From Jaapia argillacea MUCL 33604 (Eukaryota > Basidiomycota > Agaricomycetes > Jaapiales > Jaapiaceae), in the NCBI GenBank assembly GCA_000697665.1, contig KL197727.1, positions 496,001 through 560,000 of the forward strand: 64,000 bases of DNA, in the 5' to 3' direction. A model generated the notes under the pieces. It had not been told where the DNA came from and ran no database searches. It worked only from the letters and a program-made list of their open reading frames with translations. Below, piece after piece: positions 1 to 10,951 of the stretch. Position numbers and translations under genes: made by a program. The stretch's first letter is position 1; every line of letters starts with the position of its first letter.

Positions 1-504
1 GGAGGCGCCTTCAGCGGGGTCGGTGAGTTCATTCCACATACGCAGCAACATAACGACGCGACAGGGCACTCCTGCTGATCACCAGCGTCCGAGAAACACG
101 GTGCGCATGACTATCCACTGACAGTAGACGCCCACTGACACATAATGTATCCGAGCTTCCATAGATAGTTCGGAGATGGATGGGAGATAAAGAAGAAAGT
201 TAAGGTGCGCAGTACGTCATGTGCCAGGCCTCGAGCCGATAAAACCCCGGGCTTAGCCAAAGCAGCAAGGGCCAGTTCAGGGTAAGACAATCCCATGAAT
301 GGGGTAGCACTTTAGGTTTTCCCTTAGTGCCAGCGAACGGGGCGGGGTTGACGAGTGGGTCAAAGCCCAGCCACGCCAACGAAAGCCACGGTGTGCTTCG
401 GAGGCAGCGAAAATACTCGGCCTCGACGTGGAGAAAGACGATCCAGAGGTCCGGTTCTTTGAGAAGGGGTCGCGGACTTACTCAAACGCTGTGAGCGTGG
501 TGAG
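1..504. other. Window edge, no gene resolved
   Basis: Apart from possible downstream exons of the BTB gene on the minus strand, no reading frame here gives recognisable protein. Small open frames lack family motifs and convincing splice partners. Confidence 0.5.
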
Positions 505-542
505 TCAGCGGATGGACGGGATGATGAGGGGCAAGGACGTAC

Positions 543-981
543 CAGCTCTAGTGATGTTTGGGTCATCAAAGACGACCTCCACTTCGTCTGGCTGAAGGGT
601 GCCTCTGTACTTGTGCGCTGATTCGACGAAACCTGCAGTGAAGAGTGATTGAAAAAAGCCCTGCGGACACCACGTTGCATCAGCGGGCTGAACGGAGGAG
701 ATGGAGCGAAAAGCGAGAGCACTAACGGCCTGGATGAGAACTACGCGGTGAAGTTTGTAGAGGGCATGCCATGAGCCGCGAATTCTGAGGGTGACATCTG
801 CGGTGCTGCCGTGGAGGAAGGAGGTGTAGAGATGGTGCTGGATATCGGAGGGGGAAGGTTTTGGATCTGGAGAGTGCATATAGCGATGTGGGTCAGTGAA
901 GGAGGCGGAGATGATGGGCTTGTGCAGGTTCGGGAGAGAGCAGTGCGTCCGAAGATACGACGGAGATGGAGTGCCAGCCAT
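543..981 (-). pseudogene. BTB/POZ-domain protein, N-terminal part only
   Basis: The minus strand reads MAGTPSPSYLRTHC and then a BTB/POZ-like segment: LYTSFLHGSTADVTLRI, LYKLHRVVLIQA, then FFQSLFTAGFVES after an intron (about 670-720; donor gttagt, acceptor ccgcag), and finally VEVVFDDPNITRA. This is the pattern of fungal germ-cell-less-like BTB proteins, where the domain recruits partners such as cullin-3. A donor gtacgt follows NITRA. A short continuation (AAFE) can be spliced at about 480-490. The expected RLYGGGP-type continuation and the long C-terminal region are not readable in the remaining 480 bases. The gene is therefore either truncated, decayed, or continues past the window edge through introns I cannot place. 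The domain call is fairly sure; its status as an intact gene is not. Confidence 0.5.
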
Positions 982-1136
982 AATCAGTCAGAGTAATCGA
1001 CAGAGAAGAGCAAATCCAGGCTGCCAGGAGTATCTTTAGGTAACTTTAAGGTTAGGGTCCCACGGCCCGGATCACTAGACCGTTGGTCACAGGGGCCGTC
1101 ACATGTGAGGGTTGCTGGTCACGCGTCACAACAGTC

Positions 1137-2021
1137 ATGTCTGCGTACGCCCAACCACATCCAAGATTCTCCGTCCTCTCCTCCTCGTCCCTCTCCTCCG
1201 CAGATCACTCTTCTCCCACCAGTACAACCAGGTTCTCTTATCCCTCTGCCCCCTCAATCAACACCACCCTCGTAGGCTCACCAAAGCCATCAGCCGTTCG
1301 ACCCAATATCTATGACAGACCACTCAACAAGACCCGCACTGCTGAAGTCTCTTCTTCCGCCTTTGCCTTTCTCTTCTCAGAGGTAGTCCAGTATACACAG
1401 AAACGTGTGGCGGGCATCACAGATCTCGAGCGGAGGTACGTCCACGAGGTTCACATACCGGCGTCTCATTGACACCTGCGTAGATTAAACACACTCGGAT
1501 ATCGTATCGGAACACGCGTGCTGGAGCTCATGGTATGGCGCACCGAATCCACTGGAAAAGCTCCCAAGCGAGAGATTCGTTTCCTCCCTACCTTGATGTT
1601 CATCCACACTCAAGTCTGGCGAGCCGTCTTTGGAAAACCCGCAGACGCCCTTGAGAAAAGCGTTGAAAATGAAGACGAATGTCAGTTTTCCTCCCTGTAT
1701 GCGCATACACTTGCCGATAGTAGTCCTAGATATGATCATCGACAACGACCCACCCATCACTCGCAACATATCCGTTCCTCGCGACATGAGCTCCCTCAGT
1801 TGTTCTTCTTACACCGCCGGTATCGTAGAAGCCGTACTGGACGGCTTGGGTTTCGTAGGCTCCTCGTCTCTCATCTCATCTCCCACTTCTGATCGATTAT
1901 CCAGCCCGCTCGCGTGACAGCACACAACACCCCCACCCAACAATACCCAGGACGTACAGTCATTCTCATAAAGTTTGAAAAGTCTGTACTTGAACGTGAA
2001 GAAGCTATGAGTGCTAAATAG
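1137..2021 (+). CDS. TRS31: TRAPP complex subunit 5 (Trs31/TRAPPC5)
   Basis: Core subunit of the TRAPP tethering complexes, which act as Rab1/Ypt1 exchange factor and vesicle tether at the Golgi. Four exons fit exactly: 1137-1435, 1484-1680, 1730-1854 and 1905-2021, giving 245 residues. A Ser-rich leader is followed by RPNIYDRPLNKTRTAEVSSS, LFSEVVQYTQKRV, LNTLGYRIGTRVLELM, then NDPPITRNISVPRDMSSLSC and YTAGIVEAVLDGLGF. The end is FEKSVLEREEAMSAK. This is the Bet3-fold Trs31 pattern, including the cysteine-containing segment and the C-terminal strand pair. The start at 1137 is chosen because it opens the Ser-rich leader; an in-frame ATG at 1083 would add 18 unlikely residues. The intron joins preserve family motifs, so the model is secure. 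Confidence 0.93.
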
Positions 2022-2260
2022 TTTCTGCTTTACTCTTGCCCGTGTATGTACTGGCTTACAGATGATATGATCGTGGTTGGGGCTTATCTTATCTTATCTT
2101 GTATCCCCTTCGCCTGCTGTTTCTATCTTCCAAGAACCACCCATAAACGAACCGAAGGAATGCCGCCCAACTAGCATCCCGATCATAAGGGATCAGCATC
2201 GTATAAAACCTCCATACGAACATTCACTCCATTCCATCTGACACCGCAATCACCCCCACG

Positions 2261-3313
2261 ATGGTCACCATCCGCTCCATAAACATCGAGCCTCCTCTCA
2301 TCAACACCTCCTGTGCTTGGGCGTCCGACCTTTCCCAACTCCAAGAGTTGTACGATTGTCCACATACGGGAGCTGTGACCACTAGGACCGCTACGCTTGA
2401 TGGGTTCACCGAGACGGAGGAGCATACGGTATGTAACACCCTCTCACTGCATCCTTTCGTTCACCACTCCTGACCTGGGTAGGTTCGTCAACAGGTGGTA
2501 TTCACGATAGATGGAACGACGTCGTTAAACTCATATGGATACTCACCTCATCCACTCTCGTCCTATCTATCTTGGATACGGACCATACTCTCACAACCAT
2601 CCGCATCCAACAAATCCAAACCATTCATCATATCAATCACATCTTCCTCCCCACCAGAACTCACCAAAATGGTCCAATTCATCCAACAATTCCGATCTTC
2701 CCTACCCACCACCCCATACTCGCTGATAGCGATAGAACTAAACACTTCATGTCCCAACATCCCCACAAAACCTCCACCAGCATACAACCCACCCACTCTC
2801 CTCCCTCTCCTAACCGTCCTGGCGGAAGCGGTGAGCAAAGATGAGAGTTTGACTGTAGGCTTGAAATTGGCTCCGTTCTTATACCGAGCTCAGTTCGTCG
2901 ATCTGCTCGAGTGTATCTCGTCCACTTTGCCCAATTCGCCGTCGTCGAAAAGCCCATTCGCGTTCTTCACGTGCACGAACACGTTAGGCAACTCCCTCCT
3001 CTTGCCCTCCCTCGCTCCCCCCTCTCCCACTGCCCTCCCATCTTTCTCACTCCCGACACCCCTCGGAGGCCTAGCAGGCGCCTCTCTGCACCCTTTAGCA
3101 CTAGGCAACGTCTACACCTTCACCCAACTCCTCTCTTCCTACCCTCATCTTTCTCTGAAGGAGATCGTGGTTATTGGTGTTGGAGGTGTTAGGGATGAGG
3201 AAGGCGTGAGGAGGATGAGGAAGGTTGGGGCTCGTGTTGTTGGGTGTGCTAGTGCGTTTGGGATGGAGGGTGTGGCGGTTTTTGGGAGGTTGGTTGGAGG
3301 GTTGGACGATTAG
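2261..3313 (+). CDS. Dihydroorotate dehydrogenase, class 1A-like (cytosolic)
   Basis: FMN-dependent TIM-barrel enzyme. Class 1A members oxidise dihydroorotate to orotate in the cytosol with fumarate as acceptor. Two exons, 2261-2428 and 2483-3313, give about 332 residues. Family landmarks are TSLNSYGYSPHPL (equivalent of the NSMGLPN loop), IELNTSCPNIPTKPPPAY with the active-site-type Cys of the NxSCPN loop, LTVGLKLAP, LGGLAGASLHPLALGNV, and IVVIGVGGVRDEEGVRRM followed by ASAFGMEGVAVF (phosphate-binding end). No mitochondrial leader or membrane helix is seen, unlike class 2 enzymes. The segment before the NSxG loop (TLDGFTETEEH) differs from yeast Ura1, so substrate and physiological role are less sure than the fold. 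The gene lies 240 bp downstream of TRS31 on the same strand. Confidence 0.83.
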
Positions 3314-3703
3314 GGTGCCAATGTCCATTTTGTGTTTGGGGCTCAAGGAATTTGGGGGATGGGATGGTTTATTTGGTTGACTACGGATTTGTACGAGAAA
3401 ATATATGGTCGTGTATGTAGCAACTATTGACTGAGCGAAAGAGAACGAAGGCACCGAGAAAGATATACATGTGAGGGAGACTTGGAAGTACATAAACAAA
3501 AGGAGGATTTAGTTGTTAACGGTGTTGATAAAGGCTACAGTGGGTTTTCAAAGAATAAAAAGAAGATGGATGGGCGCTTTATGGGAGGGGTGAGATGGAT
3601 ATTTGTTAGCGTTTGGGAAGAAAGTTGAGAAAGAAAAAAGGATAAATGACGAATAAATCACACCGCGACCTCCCGAAGATCGAACAAAAGTGCGCACCCC
3701 GAC
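3314..3703. other. Convergent intergenic gap
   Basis: Space between the convergent dehydrogenase (+) and HMG-box (-) genes. It is A-rich (for example repeated agaaagaaaaaagg) and presumably holds both 3' ends. No coding or RNA gene is seen. Confidence 0.6.
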
Positions 3704-5196
3704 TCAATCTCCACCCAAGTTCATCGTCCCACTTCCACAATACGTCCCGGACTCTTCCCAGCCTCTATTGTCGTACGAACCACGAGTGACGTTATCGATA
3801 CCGATCCCGTCCAAAAAACTCATATCGACGAATTCGGAGTTGAGAGGGTTTTGGAACTCGTTAGCGAGGAACGGATTTGGGTTGAAGAATAATGACATTG
3901 GATCTTGTAGGTGTTGGATTTGGTCGTTGTATTGGGTTTGGCTCCGAGGCGGTGAGTTGATAGGGAAAGGAGGGAGTGAGGAGGCGGATGGTGGGTACAT
4001 AGTGTTGGGATCGAAAAGGGGGTCATGGAAGGCAGGGGGTTCGTATGTTTGAAGAGACGCTAGGAGATTAGATGACGGGCGGGGATGGGGATGTGAAGAA
4101 GAGAAGTGTTGAGCCGGAGGAAGAGGTATATCCATGTTGGGGAATGACTCGTGCAGCCGGAACTCAGTCTGAGAACGTTGGACGGATGGCGGGATTTCGA
4201 GGAGAGGCGTTATGGGTGTTACGGGGGAATCTGGGGTCATTGGGGTCATCGGATAGTGGGTCTGAGAAGGAAAGTTAGCGGGGGTTAGGACAAGATGGTG
4301 GGACGACGACGTACATATCTTTGATCTGAAATCGATGGTAAAGACCAGCACACAGCGGGGGACATGACAGCCGAAGAAGGGGGAAGGAGGGGGCTCCGAA
4401 AAGCAGGGGGGTTGGGAAAGTGGGATTCAGGTTTCTCGGGACTCCATCCTTCGACGACAGGCATTTTCTTGACAGCGGAAGGTGCGACCGGGGAAGAATG
4501 CGCACTCTGCTCCCCACCGGACTCGCTGTCGAGTTCAAGGGCATCGATTTCGTCATCAAGTTCCTTGATAGCCTCAGCCAACTCGTCGCCATGTTTTCCC
4601 TCCAGGAGAAGCTCAGCAACTCTGCGATCGCGTAACAACTCTCGGTTACCCTTCCTCCTAACATTCCTCTTCACGGGTTTCCGAGTCCGAGTCCGAGGAG
4701 CAAACTTGTAGTTTGGGTACATCTTACGATGTGCGAGTTTGACTGCCTCGGCTTTGGCTTTCCATTGTTGTCTCTCTTTCTCGGAGAGACTGTGCCAACA
4801 GTGGCCAATGATACGAGAGATGTGTCGGTGATCACGTTCGACGAGATAGGATATTTTCCCGGAACGGCATAATTCGGTACGGAAGAGCACGAAGGCGTTT
4901 TGGGGACGAGGAATATGCTTCCGGTTGGTGGGACTGGGTCTCTGTGAGGGCGAGGGAGACGGTGAGGAACCAGCAGCGTGGTGATCATAAGAGCGTGCTC
5001 GGCGGGGAAGAGGTGCAGGCGAGCATTGGGACCTAGGGGAGGACGGGCTGGCAGGGGCGGTGTATACGGAGGCACCATCAAACGTAGGCCAATCATCCGA
5101 CGAGGGAATTAGAGGTTCATCGAATGCCGGCTCGGAGACAAAGTCATAAGAGATGGCTTCAGATTCTGTCACCCCACCGCTGTCTGGAGTAAACAT
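3704..5196 (-). CDS. HMG-box transcription factor (MATA_HMG type)
   Basis: Sequence-specific DNA-binding regulator. Exons 4315-5196 and 3704-4261 flank a 53-nt intron with donor gtacgt and acceptor ctcag; about 479 residues. A Ser/Pro-rich N-terminus is followed by the HMG box at residues about 95-165: HIPRPQNAFVLFRTELC, then ISRIIGHCWHSLSEKERQQW, KAKAEAVKLAHRKMYPNYKF and a basic tail RTRTRKPVKRNVRRKGNR. The PRPxNAFxLFR opening is the signature of fungal mating-type/Ste11-like boxes. An acidic stretch (LDDEIDALELDSE) and a long Pro/Ser/Thr C-terminus with MTPMTPDSPVTPITP suggest activation regions and proline-directed phosphorylation sites. I take the start at 5196 (MFTPDSGG). The frame stays open upstream to 5739, so an earlier start or a 5' exon is possible. 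The target genes cannot be told from sequence. Confidence 0.82.
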
Positions 5197-6225
5197 GAGT
5201 ACTTGGGATCCTACAAAGCCGAGTGGCACACTTACATGGGGAGGGTACGAAGCGGTACTGCTGTTCACGGTCAGCGGGCATGAGGGCGCAAAGAGGGGGG
5301 GTGAGAGAAGGTGCAACATGACGATGGGCGCGTCCTTTAAAGAACGGATATCAGTACACCGTTTCATGGTGAGCAGAAGAAAGGCTCTGCCGGACAGCGG
5401 AAACTTTGCCCTGTCGGTTAGCACATACTCGATTAGGCAAGAAGTGAAGAAAGCGTGAAGGGGTGTGATTATAGAGTAGGGCTCTAGATAGCCCGACTTG
5501 ATCTTATCGCGAATGTGGTGGCACTGCACCCTCGCTATAATCACATCTGTCAGGCCGGCTCCTCTCCCGGTCACACATGAGGCTCGCATTTGCATTTTGG
5601 GTGCTGCTTGCGGAGATTTCCTGGCGTAGTGGGACCTTCCGACTTCCCGAGGGTTGTGCTGGGTTCCGATCCGACTTTCCAGACTTTCGCTGTTTTGCAC
5701 ATTTGAGGAGAACAGTAACCGGGAGGGGACGCCACACAAGCTTCACGTGGATAGTCTGTGAAGTGGTGACGGGATTCATAGTCTCCATCATATCAGCAGG
5801 CTGACGGCAAGGACTTTGAAACGGTAAGATGCGCCGTAAGTACCCTCGCAAGTCAGGATCTTGTAGACTAACAGTGCAGGAGCAGTCTCCCGTTTTAGAT
5901 TGTCAAATCGACGCTGGGCTCCGTTAACTTTGTCGGTTTCTTACGCAAGATTGAATATCAACCACGAGGAGCGAGAGAGTCAGATGGGTGTTGCCCAGAA
6001 TTGCAAAATTTGCCACGTGCCGCTACTTTTCTGGAAACAGGCGCATCAATCACGAGACGTCGGGCCCGACGCGTCGGCAGGTTCCAAACCGACGCTTCAA
6101 TCGTGGAATCAACGTTGCGTTTGACTCCCGCTCGGTGCCGCCTGCACCTCGACGCGCCTTATTTAAACGTGCTGCCCCGTTACAGGTCGGCAACAACTTA
6201 ACTCTCTGCCCTCACTCAATAAACC
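5197..6225. promoter_or_regulatory. Divergent promoter region, HMG-box gene / PARP
   Basis: About 1 kb between two divergently transcribed genes. It contains CACGTG at 6014-6019, an MluI-type ACGCGT at 6069-6074 inside a GC-rich, dyad-like stretch, and an AT-rich TTATTTAAA at 6159-6167, about 60 bp before the PARP start. Short open frames here show no family resemblance. Confidence 0.45.
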
Positions 6226-9200
6226 ATGCCTCCTCGCAAGAAAGCCGCAGACGGCGCAACCGCCGCCAAACCTACAAGGACCAGCACCAGGGCTAAGGCC
6301 CCTGCATCGAAGACAAAGCCTGCCTCCACTTCCAAGCCTGCCTCCACATCGAAGCCCACGTCCAAGCGGGCTCGTGCGCCTCCTTCTGATGATGAAGACG
6401 GACCATCTACCAAGAAGGCTAAGGTGGATGAAGTTCAAGAGGAGGATGAAGAGGAGGAGGACGTGCCAAAAGTTGATAGCGAGAAGCCAAAGAAGATGGT
6501 TAGTGTACCACAATATTTCATTTATCATTCTCAGATTGTTCACCCTCTCGTACTGCAGGTAACCGTAGTGAAACGTGGTGCTGCACCCGTGGACCCACAA
6601 TCCGGCAACGTTGGTCAGTTGTGAAACACCGCGCGCATATACAGTGCTGAAGACCCCATTAGATACACATCAAGTGCTGTCGACCCCCGAAGGTGTCTGG
6701 GATGCCATGCTCAATCAGACCGACATCAACAAGAATGCGAACAAGTCAGTATTATATGAGCACCGGCACAGAGCCTTGAACACGCATGTCTAATGCTCAG
6801 TTCCCCACGTCAAGGTTCTACGCCCTTCAATTGCTGCATCCCATTGGCAACTCTGGCTCCTGTACGCTATACACCCGCTGGGGTCGGATTGGCGAGAGCG
6901 GCCAGAGTCAGCGAAAGGTATGATGATCGAATGTTTATGTCACATTCCTATCTGAATTCCTCGCAAGGGTCCGTTTGATCCTGTTACAGCAGTTCGAGAA
7001 TTCAAAAAGCAGTTTAAGAGCAAGGCCTCGACGGATTGGGAGAACAGAGTCGGGATGATCCCCAAGAAGGGTATTGTAATGTCTCGTTTCTCTCATAAAA
7101 GTCGCTGACTTTCTTCATGTAGGAAAATACTATTGGATTGGTACGGCGTTCTTTTCGCCAGATAGTCGAATCACTAACTCTGACTGGCCTTGGTTAGAGA
7201 GATCATTTGAAGACGAAAAAGACGAAGACCAGGATGACACCCCTAAGGCTGAAGGCTCGAAGCAGGCCGAAGAACCGCCACCCGAATCAACCCTGGCTCT
7301 GGAGGTTCAGGTATATTACCCTCATTCTTTATCCATCCAATCGGCTTTCTGAACATGTGCGTTTTCAGGAACTTTGTAAACTCATCTTCTCCACAAAGTT
7401 GGTATCCTTTTTCGCTTGCTGATGGATATCCACCGATTGTTTTGACAGACTTGTGAACGAGACCTTGTCTTCGATGAACTACGACGCCAACAAACTCCCG
7501 CTTGGTAACATCAACATAGTGCCCTAAACCGTCAAGCCGCTGATGAATACCCTTGCAGGCAAACTCGCAAAGTCAACGATCTTGAATGGATTTGCAGCGC
7601 TAAAGGTACGCCCTTTCATATTGGCAACTCTGACTTGACCCACCTTAGCTAAATCACCTTCTTATCCCTGAAGCTTTTGGCCGAGGTGATCGAGAAACCA
7701 GATGGCGATATAGCGAAGCAATTTGGCAATTATCGTGCCGCTTGCGAGGAGCTCAGCGGAAGATACTACTCGTACGTGAATTTGTATGCAACGTTTTGTG
7801 AGTAACTGACGGTGATGTATTACAGGATTATCCCGCATGCATTCGGTCGTAACCGCCCGACAACCATCGCCGATATGATTACACTAAAGAAGGTTCGTCC
7901 ACTATGTGATTATGGCCTCCGTCTCATAATAAACCCATCTCCCTAGGAACTCGAACTTGTGGATGCCCTCGGTGACATGGTCAACATTATAATCCTCAAG
8001 ATGGCCATACATCGTTGACTGACCGCCGTCGCACAGGAAATCGCACAAAAGCTCATCAGCTCCACAATTTTAGCGGATGAGCAAGGGAACCCTCTCAACC
8101 CTCTGGACGCTCACTTCAGATCCCTTGGCCTCTCTTGTATGGACCCTGTCGAACCCAAGAGCCAAGAGTTCGCCACCTTGGAGAGATACACCTACGAAAC
8201 ACATGGTGCAACTCATAGCCATTTCAGGACCCAGGTGCAGCATGCTTTCCGTGTTGAGAGGTGAAAAACCAGCTTCATTGATCTCCTGATACCAGTCTCA
8301 CTGTTTTCTACCAGGAAATTCGAGACGGACGCTTGGAATGCCGCCGGATTCGATGATACCTCTGATGGAGAGCGGCTTTTGCTTTGGCATGGCTCTCGTT
8401 CCACGAATTTCGCTGGAATTCTGAGCCAGGGCTTACGTATTGCTCCTCCCGAAGGTGTGCCTACCATTACGCTAATCACATCATCTTTCCTGACGTATTC
8501 TGTGCAGCTCCCGTTACTGGTAAGTCCGAGTCGAACTTGCTCCCCTCCGCGCCCTTCACTGTGATCCAGGGTATATGTTCGGGAAGGGCGTTTACTTTGC
8601 CGACGTGAGTCATGCCTTCCTATTTATTTGTGTGCGACCTAAAGTTCTTTTGTAGATGATGTCCAAAGTCAGTCACTACATATCCTCGCCTTTTTCTGAC
8701 CTCACCCAAAGCTTTCGGTAGTCGGCTGGTTACTGCCATGCATAGTAAGTTCGTTCCTCTTGTCATCATTCTGCTCCTCGCGATTGAACACTATGATGCG
8801 AATAGTATGAGCAACCAAACAGGCTTGCTCCTTCTTTGCGAAGTCGTAGCGAAGCCATTTTTTGAGCAGACCAACGCGAACTATAATGCGGATGAGGACT
8901 GCAAGGCAAACAACAAAATGTACGTCTGTCACGGATGTCAGACTGGCGACTGGTTGCTCATCTTTACTGGCTGCAGGTGTACGAAAGGTATTGGCATGAC
9001 CCAGCCTGTGGCTTGGCAAGATGCAGGCGAGGCATTGGGACACGACGGCTTACGGGGCTGCCATATGCCAAAAGGACCTGGGCAACATGTACCTACTCCT
9101 GGCGCATATTTACAGTACAACGAGGTGGGCTTCTTTAGTCTCTGTCGAAAGCTTCCTCAACTGACACTATCACAGTATATCGTGTATAACGCTGCTCAGA

Positions 9201-9238
9201 TTCGCCTACGGTACTTGCTCATGGTCAAAATGGACTGA
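6226..9238 (+). CDS. Poly(ADP-ribose) polymerase, WGR-type (PARP1/2-like)
   Basis: Transfers ADP-ribose from NAD+ to proteins at DNA breaks. The exons add to 1848 nt, 615 residues: 6226-6498, 6559-6613, 6663-6744, 6815-6917, 6968-7070, 7123-7140, 7198-7310, 7369-7397, 7449-7504, 7559-7605, 7674-7771, 7826-7892, 7947-7979, 8037-8260, 8315-8454, 8508-8519, 8570-8604, 8656-8667, 8722-8744, 8806-8919, 8977-9124, 9176-9238. A basic, Lys/Ser/Pro-rich N-terminus (residues 1-85, nuclear-localisation type) replaces zinc fingers. The WGR domain ([17 protein letters not shown]) is near residue 150, the helical regulatory domain ([18 protein letters not shown]) near 260-390, then the catalytic domain. 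The H-Y-E triad is complete: His459 in [11 protein letters not shown], Tyr493 in GKGVYFADM, Glu595 in YNEYIVYN. True polymerase activity, not only mono-transfer, is therefore expected. This architecture resembles PARP2/3. Confidence 0.95.
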
Positions 9239-9487
9239 GTGCGGGTTCTGGCTCTTCCACCTTCTATGCTGTTGGGATACATAGGTCATGTTGTAAATTA
9301 CTCCTTCCAAACTTCTTCCGCGGTGATGGATATAATAGAATCGTTTAGCACATAGACATCGATAAGACACGAGCTGTCCTTCACTCCAGTGGAATGCACA
9401 AGAAGAATGAAACAACAACTATTGATAGATTGAATGAATACTCGATGCAGACATCGATGATTGGCAAAGCCACGAAGCACCAGTTAC

Positions 9488-10250
9488 TCATGACTTAGGA
9501 GAGGTGTCCTTGACCTCCTCCAGAGCTTCCTTTACAGGAAGACTACTTTGAATTTCCGCGATCATCTTGTTGGGACCTTCCTGCTTCTCTACAACAGCAA
9601 GATGCGCGAGAATGCCAGCCGCGATACCGAAACTTGCGCCCGCAGCCGTGCTTGTGAGCAAAGGTGCATATTTTGCTAATAAGAGTCCTCCAGCAAGGGC
9701 GCCAGCTGCACCACCGTAGGACGCGAATTGATCAACGTGATTCTGTTGTTTGTAAGCGACATACGGTTAGCGTAATTGACAAGACATACCTGGCTGGAGT
9801 TCTCCCGCAGACGATACGCTCGATCTTGTATACCAACATCAGCTACATTTCTCAAACGCCCCCATCCCAAGAAGAAGCCTGCACGGCAGTGAGGGTTAAG
9901 GAGGCTGAGAGGGCAGTTTCAATTGGAAATTACCAATAGGAGGCCCCCACACAAAGGTACCAACAGCAGTCGCCCTAAAACAACGGGGCGTTAAATGGAG
10001 TAACGAAGGCCTGACATCGGGCCCTTTACCTCAGGAATCGGGGGAGTGTCAGCCGCTTCCGAAAGTAGAGGATGGCTGCAAAGACGGGAGGAACTACGAG
10101 CGAATTTGCTTGCACAACTATTTGGAGATACTGTTAGCGCTCTGTACGCACGAAGGAGATTGGGATCGCCTTACGCTTGAATGTTGTGTGTGATACGACA
10201 CGCCAGTAATCCTCGTCGACGGTTGTGTCAAAGTCTGTTGAGGACGACAT
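9488..10250 (-). CDS. Small hydrophobic protein of unknown function
   Basis: I do not recognise this family. Splicing on the minus strand joins MSSSTDFDTTVDEDYWRVV (exon 10175-10250) to LVVPPVFAAILYFRKRL, then ATAVGTFVWGPPIGFFLGWG, RNVADVGIQDRAYRLRENSSQ, and a last exon YGGAAGALAGGLLLAKYAPL with SFGIAAGILAHLAVVEKQ. The end is VKDTSPKS. Every join has GT-AG borders and keeps the frame. It has three to four short Gly/Ala-rich hydrophobic segments, an acidic N-terminus and a soluble charged C-terminus. This is the look of a small organellar (for example mitochondrial inner) membrane protein, but location is inference. It is convergent with PARP, 249 bp apart. Confidence 0.7.
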
Positions 10251-10951
10251 CAATGATGAAGGCTTGCGGGATATGGGGCAGGGAAGACGCTCGTTGCTTG
10301 TAGTTCTTGTTTCAGATAAATAACGCAGGAGTAAGATGGCGACGAGTCCACTCGGCACTGAAGTAAGTAATTACTGAACGCACACGTCTGATTCGGAACG
10401 AAATTCATCACATAGTGTCACGAGAAATGTGACATGTGACAAGTGGACTTACTGTCTTACAGACCAATTACAGACGTCCATCAAGTTGGCTGACTGACAT
10501 TCTTCGCAACTCAAGACTCTGAGTTCACCACGAAGTTCGACCAAACTTGTTGTGTCTACAGACCCCTTTTCTTTAGGTGTTACAAGTCATGGGATTCACT
10601 TACCGTTCCCCTGGATAGAGAAGGCGGTGTGGGCGCGGTTGACACATGCATTGAACTTGATCATCCTCTCCGCATCTGGATATCTTACTCGGTGGCTGAT
10701 CGTTTCATCAACTAGAAGATTGAGAAACTGTGATAATCCCACCCTCGTGCCCCCTGCGTTATCGGTATTGCACCTGTACAAGGTTCGTAGATCCACCCCG
10801 TGATCTTCCTTGTCGCACTTTATAAAAGCATCTCCTCATCATCAGTAAATGTAGAGAGCACCCCTCAGTACTCCCAGGTACGACCCGCCCTTACTGATAT
10901 CCTGATGCAATACAAACACTTATCGTTCTCGTAGGCCACCTCTATTACAAC
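10251..10951 (+). promoter_or_regulatory. Promoter and 5' leader of the RdRP gene
   Basis: TATAAAAG at 10821-10828 lies about 130 bp before the RdRP start. Downstream, a well-formed intron in the leader (10878-10934; donor gtacga, acceptor tcgtag, 57 nt) ends 17 bp before the ATG. The rest holds no convincing gene. Confidence 0.5.
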
